From positions 39,242,373 through 39,306,372 of the forward strand of contig NC_087251.1 of assembly GCF_037042905.1 (NCBI RefSeq): a DNA stretch of 64,000 nt. Direction: 5' to 3'. Made by a program: the position numbers and the translations under genes. The stretch is from Lytechinus pictus. Taxonomy: Eukaryota; Echinodermata; Echinoidea; Temnopleuroida; Toxopneustidae. Positions 1 to 11,003 of the stretch are shown one piece after another; within the stretch, counting starts at the first letter, position 1, and each line of letters starts with the position of its first letter. The notes beneath the pieces were generated by a model, which did not search any database, had not been told where the DNA came from, and saw nothing but the letters and a program-made list of their open reading frames with translations.

Positions 1-3000
1 AGGTTGTTCAGTGTAAGCTACTTTAATTTTATAAGCAACTAAGGTCAGCTAAGCGGGCATAAAAAAAGGAAGTTAAGCTAATAAAATATTATAGGTCATA
101 ACTGAAGGGAAATCAGGTTGACGATTAAAACAAATCAAGGCAGGCCTAAATATAGATTAAACCACCAGCTGCTCTCCACGGTCATGTTTCGACATTAAAC
201 CCAAACAATAAAATTAATGTACACCAATTAACTTACAATATTCATATATTCATTGAGTTACAATATTAGTCAATGGTTAATTGGCCTTAAATACATACGT
301 GGGCCTAATTCATTTTCACAAAGAAACCTGAATTATGCCTACTTCTTGGTTTGGGGGATTTATTTTGCTAGTATTTTACCATGATACATTATCTACATGT
401 ACAGGAATTTATATGTAAAGTCAAAAGACAACCTATTGAACTATATGGAAGGGCAGGGATTTCCCCTTCCTGTGCACGATGAACTGAACAGGCTTTAGTT
501 TAACATGAAAAAAGAGTCCTTTATTTTCAGGTGATGTGTGTGTGTGTTTGTGGCTTTTTCAGAAAAAAAAAACACATTATTGATATCGCAAAGTTTTCAT
601 CATAAATAGCGAGAAAATTTATTTGAAAAGCATTTCTGATGATTGAAATTGTTGTCATGAGATGTGAGCAATGTAACCAAGAGTCCAAGACCCCAAAATA
701 TTCACGATTGTCTCACTTTCTAACCTTCAAACAAACATTTGAACAAATTTTGCTCAAAACCCATTTCCTATTTGACTCTAGATGATATTTTTCTAATATG
801 AAAACCCTCTGACAGAAATGAAATCCATCTTTTCTACCATAGTCCTCTAGCTTCACAAAATTTTCAGAAGAGACCATTCATCTAACATGCATTCTAAAAT
901 TGTAGACAGCTGGTGATGTCTTGCGATTGGCATGCCTCTCCCTAAGTGGCTTCCATATACTTGTAGCAAGAATGTAATATGTATGAAGCACTAGAGGAGA
1001 AGCAGGCAAGCTAGCGGGCCTCTTGAGATACAGTGACTAGCCCTGCTGAGATCAATGAGTAATCCCATGACACATGTATAATTGCTACTCTAATACATCA
1101 ACTTACACAAAAACCCTGTGTAGTTTTGTGGGAGCAATGTAATATACATGTATCACTAAATCTCTTGATAAGATAACTACACATAAAAACCTACAAAAAA
1201 TATATCCAATTTAGTGTTAATGAGATAATGCATATAGAATACCTCACAAAATAAAATAGTGCCTATATACACAATATTACAGAAACCGAATCCAAAGGAT
1301 TTTCCCACACGCAATTAAATTTCTTTGCTAAATAATGCCATTTATGACTTAGGATTCATTTTTGTTTAAAAAACCCATTAAATTCTGTTGTCATGTGGAA
1401 TAAAAAGAAATAATCAAACATATTTGTTTCAAGTGATTTGATGAGCTTGCGCTCACTTCCTTGGCAATATTAAACTAAACTCTATCTTTCATTTCTTATG
1501 AAAGATGAGTACATCAATCACCCTGAAAGTGGATAGTATGCAGAATTCTTACATCACCTTCACCGACAGAAATTATACTCAATATAGTTGGTCTCATCTC
1601 TTTCATACATAAGAGCAGTTCCATCCTTACTCAATTTTGCTTTTTTTTATACTTTTTTAGTATGGAAATTAAAAAGGTGGAAAAGATACCATACACAAAT
1701 CAGCGTGGCTCACTAAGAGAATTTTATTCCACCTCATCGATATGTTCCAAAATTTAACTTTAACTTCCTGATTCCCATTATTTAAGCCCCATTTAAGGAC
1801 ATCTTTCTTTAAGTCAAGAATCACAGTTCTGAAAATCACTTGGTTGAAAACATTGATTAATTCATACAATATTCAAGAAAATCATGGTTGGGTTTAAAAG
1901 TTACACAAGCAGAAAAATCAAATTTTTACAGATGAGTTTGGGGCAGTTCCACGATTACGGAGTGACATTCAGAAACAAGTTTTTAGCATTCAAACAAAGA
2001 TATCACCCATATTTAAATAGTTATTTGTAAAGAAATGGTACCTGACAGTAGTTGCTGAAACCCACTTTTCAAAATAACCATTGTTATTTTGATCCACTGA
2101 ATTAATGAGATATGAATATTCATAAACATGGTTACGGAGTGACGTAAAATGGACATACATGTACATATTTGAGGCGAAAACATATTGCTCAAACTCTGAA
2201 CTTTAAATGGCTATCACAATGTTGAGTTATTGAGTGGATTCTATGTTGTTCTAGCTTTAATATGCTGCAGTACATCAAAAAATTTGTGTATTTTTTCATT
2301 AATTACAACTTAAAACATAAACCCATACCCGGTTAAGGAATGACGGTTACGGAGTGACATCTGAAATATTCACATACAGGCAACGTAAAATAAACTTATA
2401 TTTTAAAACTTTCTTTTGATATGATGTAAAATGATAACCTTCAGATTATCCAAAAGAAAATTTTACAAAACAAGCAATAGTTTTCTGTTAAATTGAAATT
2501 ATTAAACAGTATATGTAGTCCCATGTATATAATTTTTTGTATGGTTTGGATTCTCCTATAAGGAGATGGTAAGAAAAAAAAATTGTGGCTAATTATGTTC
2601 CCCTTTTGTATTTATGAAATTCCATATGAGTTTTGATAGAAAAATTTGATCCAGATTTTGAAATAGAGCCAATATAAATTTTTTGAAAATGTCCACTTTT
2701 GCTTGGAATTGCCCTTTGCCAAAAACCACCATTAATTTAATCACAAAATTAAATATTAATTAAATCAAAGGGCAAAATCCAAACTTGGTAGTAAAATCAT
2801 TTGTGTGAAAGGAGCAAAAAGAAAAAAATCAGTAACTTTTTTCAAAGAAATCAGACAATGAATCAGTAATTTGAAGCATTTCTTTTCATGAGATCACTTA
2901 CTAAATTCTGCAAAAATTAGCAAGTTTGTCCAAGGTCATATTACACATACATAGTACATGTAGTTTTCAGTATTTTGTTTCATTTCTATAGATGGGGAAA

Positions 3001-3219
3001 TTTCGGGGTCGGTGGGGGATTCCTGTACTCTTACAAAATTTCTACCATCGAGATGTCATTGGATCTTAAAGGGATGAATTAAGAAAATATGCTTATAAAT
3101 ACCTGGAGGCCATTTTAAAAATATGTTGCAATAAATTCAAACCAAAACTGTGGTTGATCTAAAATTGTGAAGTTGAGATATCAAATCAATCGCACTTTGA
3201 GTTTGACCTGAATCTATCG
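1..3219. other. Distal part of MRCK intron 1; no gene seen
   Basis: This is AT-rich DNA downstream of the MRCK first exon on the minus strand. No second MRCK exon (kinase P-loop) was recognised. It carries four spaced copies of the word TACGGAGTGAC or a close variant (about 1957, 2131, 2332, 2344) and a short hairpin at 2707-2773 with TTGCCCTTTG and CAAAGGGCAA ends. Nothing else is supported. Confidence 0.55.
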
Positions 3220-3429
3220 TAGGGACAGTGATTTTCCGATTTACAGGTAGATACAGAAATTCTGTTTGGTTCTTATACTTTTCATGTAAAAATTCATGGA
3301 ATTCAGCTTTTTGCTGTGTACATTTTCAGTGACAAAACAGAATTTCCATTTCTAGATCAAGTTGAAACGGAATTACAGATTTTTAGAAACGGAAAATACA
3401 ATTTTTTTAACGGAAATTCACTGTCTCTA
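3220..3429. repeat. Short inverted-repeat element (MITE-like)
   Basis: The ends TAGGGACAGTGATTTTCCG and CGGAAATTCACTGTCTCTA are imperfect inverted repeats about 210 bp apart. The interior repeats related words (GGAATT, AACGGAAA). It lies in MRCK intron 1. An ORF that crosses it looks spurious. Confidence 0.5.
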
Positions 3430-3800
3430 CTATCATTACTCTTTGTAAGACAGGGCCTAGAAACATTTAGACGAAATGAAAAGGCAACAATTCAGGTACG
3501 CCATGCACCATCATTAAGAACACTCAGCGGGCAGATTTTGTTGTTAGTCCGGTGCAGCAACCAGTGGCATGCGAGATGGAAAACATTTTATTGGCACAAT
3601 GATTACCGTAAGAATCACAACACTGTAAATATCTTGATGAATAATTGACTGCTTTGCTCGGGCCATTTCCATCTGACCTAAAGGATTTCAACTATTATTG
3701 AATTACCAGCTGAATCATTGATTATCATTTTATATCCCGGATGAAGTTGAAGATGGCATCAAAAACGACAAAAAAATGACAGCATACTGAAAGTACTTAC

Positions 3801-3984
3801 CCCATTCTATGAAGTTGGTGACACTCTTCTCTCTGCGTAGTGTGGAGGCATGGCACTCGTCATGAAGAAGGACCAGTACATCCAATAAACTTTCCAAGCT
3901 GAGGGTAGACCCACTGCTCTGTGGCACCCCATTCAGATAGAGCTTCTCTAGGGTCTTCAGTCTGACCTCTGCATGGTTAGACAT
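3801..3984 (-). CDS. CDC42BPA: First coding exon of an MRCK-type (CDC42-binding) Ser/Thr kinase
   Basis: The minus strand reads from ATG at 3984 for 61 codons plus one base to a canonical donor (GTAAGT, plus-strand ACTTAC at 3795-3800). The peptide matches the N-terminal cap that precedes the kinase domain in myotonic dystrophy kinase-related CDC42-binding kinases: an EVRLK..LEKL start, then SLESLLDVLVLLHDEC and LRREKSVTNFIEW. In the family this segment forms the N-terminal dimerisation/capping region, and the kinases act downstream of Cdc42/Rac on myosin and actin. The intron falls in phase 1 just after the E-W pair, before the K-P-F segment that I recall for the vertebrate proteins. Kinase, coiled-coil, C1, PH and CNH parts must lie left of the window. 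Which paralogue (alpha, beta or a single invertebrate gene) cannot be decided from one exon. The ORF reading on past the donor is intronic. Confidence 0.88.
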
Positions 3985-4441
3985 GGCGACAGCACAATGT
4001 GCACTTCTCCCCCTCCTCCAGCCAAGTAAAGTTCAATCAGACTGGATCGATGTGCGCACCAGTCAGGACTATACGCTTGTTATTTTCCTGAGCTGGAAAT
4101 CATTTTGAGACAAGGAAAAAATGATCAGCTAGAAATTATAGTAATTAAATTTTTTCAACGACTCTAAAGATGTACATGAACAATTGTTAAGAAGAAATGA
4201 AAGGAGTGTGATGAAGCCCTTAAAATATTATTATGTTTTTTTATAAAAAAAACAAGAACTCTACACACTCACTTTAAAAGTTGACCTCCAGTAGTATTTT
4301 TTGTAATCCAGATGTTTTGGGACCTAGAATAATTGCATTTCATGTGAAATTCAGTGAATGCTGTGTTCTTCCAGAACTATGTGAATTTCTATGTTTCCCT
4401 TCATGGGGAAAACTGGGAAATTTACTTCTTCTTTTTTTAAC
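3985..4441. promoter_or_regulatory. 5' flank of MRCK exon 1 (presumed 5'UTR/promoter side)
   Basis: This stretch is immediately upstream of the MRCK ATG on the minus strand. No TATA box at a convincing distance or CpG-rich core was recognised. It is annotated only by position. Confidence 0.25.
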
Positions 4442-5054
4442 TTAAAGGTCAAGTCCACCCAAGAAAATTCTTGATTTGAATAGATAGAGAAAAATCAAAT
4501 AACCATAACGCTGCAAATTACATCGAAATCGGATGTAAAATAAGAAAGTTATGACATTTTAAAGTTTCGCTTATTTTTCACAAAACAGTTAAATGCACAA
4601 CTCAGCGATATGCAAATGAGAGAGTCGATGATGTCCATCACTCACTATTTCTTTTGTTTTTTATTGTTTGAATAATACAATTTTTCAAATTTTACAGATT
4701 TGACAATTAGCACCAACTTAACTTAACCATAAACTGTTAAAATAATGGTAATTCCACATGTTCAGGGAAAAATAAAAGTTTGTTTCACTTGAAAAGGAGG
4801 AGAAAATTATAATATTTCATATTTCGTATTATAAAATACAAAAAGAAATAGTGAGTGGGTGACGTCATCAGTCTGCCAATTTGCATACCGACCAGGATGT
4901 GCATATAACTGTTTTGTGAAATTAAGCGAAACTTTAAAATGTCATAAATTTCTTATTTTACATCCGATTCTGATGAAATTTTCAGTGTTTTGCTAGTTGG
5001 ATTTTTCTCCTCTTTTTCAAATCAACTTTTTGTTGAGGTGGACTTGTCCTTTAA
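4442..5054. repeat. TTAA-flanked foldback MITE, copy 1
   Basis: A 613-bp element starting TTAAAGGTCAAGTCCACC and ending GGTGGACTTGTCCTTTAA. The arms are long imperfect inverted repeats (ATCGGATGTAAAATAAG... and its complement; AAGTTTCGCTTA...). TTAA at both ends would be the target duplication. Copies 2 (34514-35127) and 3 (50141-50290) share the same terminus. No coding capacity. Confidence 0.85.
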
Positions 5055-5833
5055 GGTGCTAATTTGATGAGTAGTTTAGGCCAATAATACCCAAGCAGGG
5101 AAAGGTGGCGAAAGGTGGTTAAAAGCCTAACATGAAGGAACATACTTAAATTCACTGCCCTTTTCCACCTCGTACAGTAGAGAAAGGCACTGAATTCTCC
5201 TTGCAATCATAAATAATAATTTTAAAAAAAGCACTCGTGACCCCAGCCTTCTCCACTTAGGCAGAACTCCATCGCACACTTCACATCCACCAGCGCAAAA
5301 GGCAGTCTGAAAGGGTACACATTTTCTTTGCCGGTGAGGATTTCATGCGTGCTTCTAAATTTAAACAGTAACTTCAGCAGGTGAAGGGGATGAGCTCATA
5401 ATGAAAGGGGTTTAATGCGGAACTCATCTCTGAGATAATCCCAATATTTACCCTAAGATATATTAACATTAAACATGTACTGTAATCATGAGATGCAGCT
5501 CAAGCACAGAATATCACAACAAAGCATATAGATCTACACAGAATTCAAATGTTATCAATGACACGTTTGTCTACCCCGACATATTTGCAAAAGGGATTCC
5601 CATTAATCAATTAAATGATAAGGTTCCTACCCATGAAATGTATCACTGTTTTTTCACTTGGATTCTTATTATTTGATATCAGTCAAAGTTCAAAGAACAT
5701 TATTTGAAATTTAGCTTTTGATATTTGAAGCTCAAGTTAGATTTTTTGTCAAGACGGCAGGGGCAAGAAATATCTCAAACAAACTTGAACTTTTTTAAGT
5801 GCGTCTTGTAGCTTGGCAAAGGACAAAGAGAAC
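5055..5833. other. Intergenic DNA, no gene recognised
   Basis: A small ORF at 5488-5676 has no recognisable domain and no flanking splice signals that would link it to a neighbour. I see only unique-looking AT-rich sequence here. Confidence 0.5.
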
Positions 5834-6115
5834 TAGATGGCGACGTAAACTTCGATAAGTTTTTTCCCAGTCTTCTCAAAATATTTTTCTTGTTTTTTAA
5901 TGAATTTTCGTTAAAAAATGAAATCAATATCGTATAAATGTCGGAAATGAAGTTGTATCCCATTTCCTACATGATTTAGGGATAGATCTTTTAGAAGGAA
6001 AGTAGAAATCTCGGAGGCGAAAATTTCAGTTTTTTTCGCGGTACACGCATATGAATGGAACGCAATCCCTGGCTCCGTGGAGAGTAAGCACACGTTAGCG
6101 AATGATTTTTACTCT
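5834..6115 (+). repeat. Diverged arm of the GATGGCGACGTAAAC foldback family, copy 1
   Basis: It begins with GATGGCGACGTAAAC and runs through an AATCAATATCG segment, a TTTAGGGATAGATCTTTTAG segment and an AATCTCGGAGGCGAAA segment. The same order occurs in the complete foldback near 58443-58650. Only one arm is present here. It is followed in direct orientation by a second arm at 6545. Confidence 0.75.
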
Positions 6116-6544
6116 ACAGTGCGAGTCAGAAAAAATGTTACACTTTTTAAAGCAAGTGTTTTTGAAGAAAATGTGGGATTCAGAGAGAATTTCTAGCATG
6201 TATAGATAGAGTAAATATTCCTTTGTCACTTGGTAACATTTGTTTTAGTGTTGTTATGATTGAGTGCACAATATCCATTGTTTGAAAAAGTGTCAAAACC
6301 CATTTGCGCCAAGTCAGGTGATTACCTGTACCCGCTGAAACAGATACAAGAGCATTCACACAAACAATGAGCGTGAAGTAGAAGTGAATGTTTATTAATC
6401 AAGAAAATAAACAAGAGAACCAGTAAATCAATAAATCATCTTCACTGAAAAGTTCCTTTTCATTGTCATTTTGGCCACAACTTGGATAAAGCTTCCCGCC
6501 TTCAATCTTTGCATGCTGTCGCCAAGCGAAAGACAATGAAATCA

Positions 6545-6762
6545 AGATGGCGACGTAAACAAAAATGAAATCAATATCGTAGAAATGTCGGAAATGAAGT
6601 TATATCCCATGTACATGATTTAGGGCTAGATCTTTTAGAAGTAAAATACAAATCTCGGGGGCGAAATTTTGAGGTTTTTTGGCGGTACGTGTAGATGAAT
6701 GCAATAGAATCCCTGGCTCTGTGGAAAGTAAGCTTACGTTAGTAAATGATTTTTATTCTCTA
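6545..6762 (+). repeat. Diverged arm of the GATGGCGACGTAAAC foldback family, copy 2
   Basis: Direct repeat of 5834-6115: GATGGCGACGTAAAC, then TTTAGGGCTAGATCTTTTAG, then AATCTCGGGGGCGAAA. The preceding TGTCGCCAAGCG matches the centre of the complete foldback at 58415. Confidence 0.75.
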
Positions 6763-7753
6763 GGAGCTTCATGGCTAAGTAAGACTAGACAGCTGGCAGC
6801 TGTTTCGAGGAGTTTTTTAAACATTTTTAATTTTTTTTAATTTCTGCTCGTACACAGACGGCTCGCTATCATGCAGCCACCATTAGGGAGTTAACAATGC
6901 AAAATACCCCCTGACGAGGCTCATCGATTTTTTTATTCCATAAAAATATATAAAAAGAACTGTACCAAAATAAAGATTATTATTCCGTTTTGGCCTGAAA
7001 TGCACCAAAACTGGGAAAAATAAACTTAAAAGGGGAAAAAACAGTGACTTACTTCGGCTGTCGTGCAACTTCACTTCCCTGTTTTATCCGAACTTAATAC
7101 ATAAACATATGGCCATTGAGTTCCTGTACAGATCGAGCTAGAACTTCAGTCTCTGCATTTGGTGAATGGAGCCAACGGAGTCCAGCAGAACAACCAACAT
7201 AACAGAGACCAAAGCTTTTGGTCTAAGTAAGACCTGCTTGTCACTGTCTAGACAGGAATAACCATCATTTCTGGGGATTTATTTAACAATTTCTGACATT
7301 TTACCATTATCCCCATTCACCGACGGTAGTGTGTTAGTGCGAGCCTGCATGTGTAATCAGGACCACCAATTCGGGCGACCGGGTTTTGTCTAGATTTTTT
7401 TTAAATTCTAAATGACATTAATTATCTTGAACGAAGGCCCACTGTTTTCGTTAGACTCTAATCTTTCTTTTGATACTATACATATTGCAAAAAAATATTG
7501 AAAATATACGTTACCGATGATTTATTCCTTATTTTTTACATTTTTCTGACAGAAAGGAAAAAATGGCAGCTGTGTGTTGCTGCCCTCTACGTTCACAAGT
7601 TGTGCTTTTATCAAGGCTTTCCGAATTTCGATATCCTGGCCAATCAATGCGAGCAACAAGTTCCGAACGCACGCACATCTACAAGCGCAAAGCAGCGGCA
7701 CAAATCGCGATATATAGGCTTATAGCGACTGGTAAATACGCCTGTAAGGCAGA

Positions 7754-8153
7754 AGAGGCGCACGGCCAATATGGGAGACTCTCTCCAATAGGGGAGACAA
7801 TCTCCCACATTGGAGACTTGCTTTGCAAAGGGACAAAAGAAACAACACCAACAAAATTTTTTCCACCCAAAATTTTGTCTCACTGAGACTGTTTTGTGTG
7901 TGATTGACAACAAAAATCCTTATCAAACAAAAGTAGACGGTGAAAAAGGGTAATTTTTCATGAGGAATCTGCTTATCACATTTTTATTTGCCGCCAAGGT
8001 AATCCTTTTGCAGCAAATGTAAACAAAGGAAATTGGTCTCCAAAACTGGAGACTGTCTCTGAAATTGGATACCCAAATTCTTTACAAAAGTCTCTGATAT
8101 TGGAGATAATCTCCCACATTCGAGACAGTCTCCAATATTGGCCGTGCGCCTCT
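7754..8153. repeat. 400-bp foldback nested in the giant foldback
   Basis: The termini AGAGGCGCACGGCCAATAT and ATATTGGCCGTGCGCCTCT are perfect inverted repeats of 19 bp. The interior is studded with GGAGAC/GTCTCC words that pair locally as well as globally. The element is absent from the corresponding position of the opposite arm (about 8810-8825), which shows it arrived later. Confidence 0.85.
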
Positions 8154-8980
8154 CGTCATTCAAGATGGCAACTTACATCAACCAACGAAAGGATCATCAT
8201 TTGAAATTAGCGGTAACTGCGGTCTAAGGTACAATATATCTGAATTTTATATAATTTTCGTAAATTTGATGTAATTTCTTTTTTATATTATAATGTGACA
8301 TTTAATGCACAAAAAAACGATCCGAAAATCATGTTTCCGCCGAATGTTAGATCTAACGTTACTGCTAATACGTTGTCTGCACGTACGGGCCAAAATTCTT
8401 CAGTCTATGATTGGTGAGTGGAGCCAACGCAGGTCGCAAAAATACAGAGACTGAAGCTTTTTTGGTCTAGTCACTGTGTAGACCAAAAGCTTCAGTCTCT
8501 GTATTTTGGTTGTTCCGCTGAACTGCGTTGGCTCACTCACCAATATATAGACTGAAGAGCTTGGAGGCCCGTACGTACAGACAACGTATTAGCAGTAACA
8601 TTCGGCGGAAAACCAATTTTCCGATCGTTTTTTGTACATAAAATGTCACATTATGAAAAAGAAATCACATCCATATTAACGAAAAAATGTTTAAAATTCA
8701 GAAATATCGTACCTTAGACCGCAGTTACCGCTAATTCCTTTCAAATGATGATCGAAACATCGTCATCTTCGATCCTTTCGTTGGTCAACGTAAGTTGCCA
8801 TCTTTGATGACGTCATCATCCTTACAGTCGTATTTACCAGTCGCTATATATCGCGATTTGTGCCGCTGCTTTGCGCTTGTAGATGTGCGTGCGTTCGGAA
8901 CTTGCCGCTTGCATTGATTGGCCAGGATATCGAAATTTTATTCGGAAAGCCTTGATAAAAGCACAACTCGTTCACGGCTG

Positions 8981-9004
8981 CCACACACACACACACACAC
9001 ACAC
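8981..9004. repeat. (AC)n microsatellite
   Basis: About twelve CA dinucleotides sit in the right arm of the giant foldback. The left arm has no long run at the matching position (about 7570), so it expanded after the arms formed. Confidence 0.9.
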
Positions 9005-9350
9005 GCCATTTTTTCCTCTCTGGCAGAAATTTAAAAAATAAGGAATAACCCGGGGAATAATTCATCGGTAACATACGTTTTTGATATTTTATTAAACTTA
9101 CATAGTTTCAAAAGAAAGATTAGTCGAACGAAAATAGTGGGCCTTCGCGTTCAAGATAATTAATATGTCATTTAGAATCTAAATGAAATTAAAATCTGGA
9201 CAAAACCCGTCCTCCGAATTGCCGACCAGATTACGCATGCAGGCTCGCACTAACACACTATTAGTATTACCGTCGGTGAATGGGGATTATAGTAAAATGT
9301 CAGAAATTGTTGAATAAATCCCCAGAAACGACGGTTATTCCTGTCTAGTC

Positions 9351-10200
9351 ACTGTGAGTGACTGTGTCTGTCAGTGTCAGTTTGATTTGAATTTGAGACA
9401 GTTCAATTATAAACTCAGCACACATTAACCCACAACCAGTTCCTCTTCTCACAACATTCATTTGACAATGATTGAGCAGACGGTATGAATGTGCATACAG
9501 ATTACAATTGCTAGCTGCAGCAGCAGCAGCTACATGTATGATGTAGCACCTAGCACTTACTTACTACTTAGCAGCGAGTCATGTACCCTAATCGGTACCG
9601 GTACCGTGCACGAACTGACGAAGCCATACACGCAGTCTAGTGTATGGCTGCACGAACGCCGAAGGCGCGGCGAGAGTTGCCCTGCCCATAAAAACACTAA
9701 CTTAGATTTACATCAGGATTTTTAAAGTCCAAACAAGATGGGATACAAAATTGAACATACCTCAAAAGTGACTGAGCTGTACTTATCATAGTCCAATCAA
9801 TTCTACAAAAGTCTATCCGGCCTCATCAGACATTTCGAAGAGCTGGAATACGTATTTCAAAAGACCAACAACTCGACTCTTGATCTGCACACCGAATTAC
9901 CAGGAAGACATTAGATAGAAAGTTACCGCAAAATGGCCGAGATTGGCGCACTGCATGCTGGGAAATTATCTTGCATGCATTTTTATCCTGCGATATTTGG
10001 TCGCCAAAAGGGGGTTTCCCCTGTTTCCCCACTCGGCTTCTTCGGCACCCCCTTTGACTTTTTGAGAATTTAACCACCCCCTAACAAATTATTGTTAATA
10101 ATTATGAAAAAAATCTAGTATTAGTAAGAAATTGCATGACCCCACCCACTAAAGTTTGACCTTACCAGAAATCTCACACTTAAGATTTTTTTAATTTGAG
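9351..10200. other. Intergenic DNA, no gene recognised
   Basis: Small ORFs at 9489-9725 (plus) and 9826-10077 (minus) have no recognisable domain, signal or splice context. A GCAGCAGCAGC run lies near 9517. Nothing is supported as a gene. Confidence 0.5.
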
Positions 10201-10980
10201 CAGGCGCGGATACAGGGGGGCTAAGGGTGCGAGCGCCCCCCCCCAAAAAAAAAAGAGGAGGGAAAAGGGAAAAGAGAGGATAAAAAGAGAAGAAGATGAA
10301 AAAGAGGAGGAAGACGAGTGAATAAAATAAGCGGGAAAATAAGGCGAGGGGAAGACCCAAGACTTGGAAAAAGTCTTTCATGTCGCTACAAAAAATATAA
10401 ATTCACTCGCGCTTCGCGCTCGCATTGCATGTTCAATGAGATATATATCTTGCTCAATAGGCTGATATGGAGCTTGAAATATCAAGTATTGAAGTCAATA
10501 TACAACACATATTTCAGTTCGGACATCGAGCTTCCAGTATTTTGTTTGATTTACACATTGATTTTTCAAAAGTGCTCTGTAAAATGTTTGTTTTATTGTC
10601 TGAGTATCAGACAATAAAACAATACAAGCATTTGCTTTTTAGTGGATCCCTCCATTTTCACAGATCTATATAATGATAATGATAATATGCTTGTATTATG
10701 TACTATGTTTTTATATGATATATTAATTGTACATACCTCAATTTATATTGTTTGTATAAATTTCATTTGCAAATATCTTTGTAATTATTTTCGACCACTT
10801 TACTTTATTCTGTTGAAAATGAAATGAAAACAAATTGAACATTTTCATCCCGCGCAGCGCGCTCGCATTATTTGATTTGTCAAGTACCTTTTTTCTTCGT
10901 GGCCATAAAGTTCTCAAAATATCCCTTTTCGGGTTTGATTGTCAAAACCAACCAGCTAGCGCTGCGCGCTCACATTTTGA
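10201..10980. repeat. Mobile-element-like repeat with CGCGCTTCGCGCTCGC words, copy A
   Basis: Starts with CAGGCGCGGATACAGGGGGG, then a poly-C run, a purine-rich stretch, and copies of CTCGCGCTTCGCGCTCGCAT or variants at about 10405, 10849 and 10955. The same order is seen in copy B at 11004. No right terminus is seen, so it may be truncated by copy B. Confidence 0.65.
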
Positions 10981-11003
10981 TTGGTGAGTAATGTATACCC
11001 ATA

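Larger units (their letters stand above)
7236..9350. repeat. Giant imperfect foldback element (about 2.1 kb) centred at 8474
   Basis: The left and right halves are reverse complements over most of their length. Paired landmarks are GACAGGAATAACC (about 7251) with GGTTATTCCTGTC (about 9332), CCCCATTCACCGACGGTA with TACCGTCGGTGAATGGGG, and AAATCGCGATATATAG with its complement. The centre is an ACCAAAAGCTTCAG-type stem with the 9-base loop GTCACTGTG (8470-8478). A separate 400-bp foldback interrupts the left arm at 7754-8153; removing it makes the arms roughly equal (about 840 and 875 bp). Short ORFs in both arms are frame remnants of the repeat. Part of the central stem recurs at 7140-7225, outside the left end. 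Confidence 0.85.

Noticed and set aside
3316..3648. 110-residue ORF in MRCK intron 1
   Set aside because: It overlaps a MITE-like repeat, lacks splice context and has no recognisable domain.
7563..9074. Several 60-107 residue ORFs
   Set aside because: They lie in both arms of the giant foldback and its nested element and mirror each other; no domain is seen.
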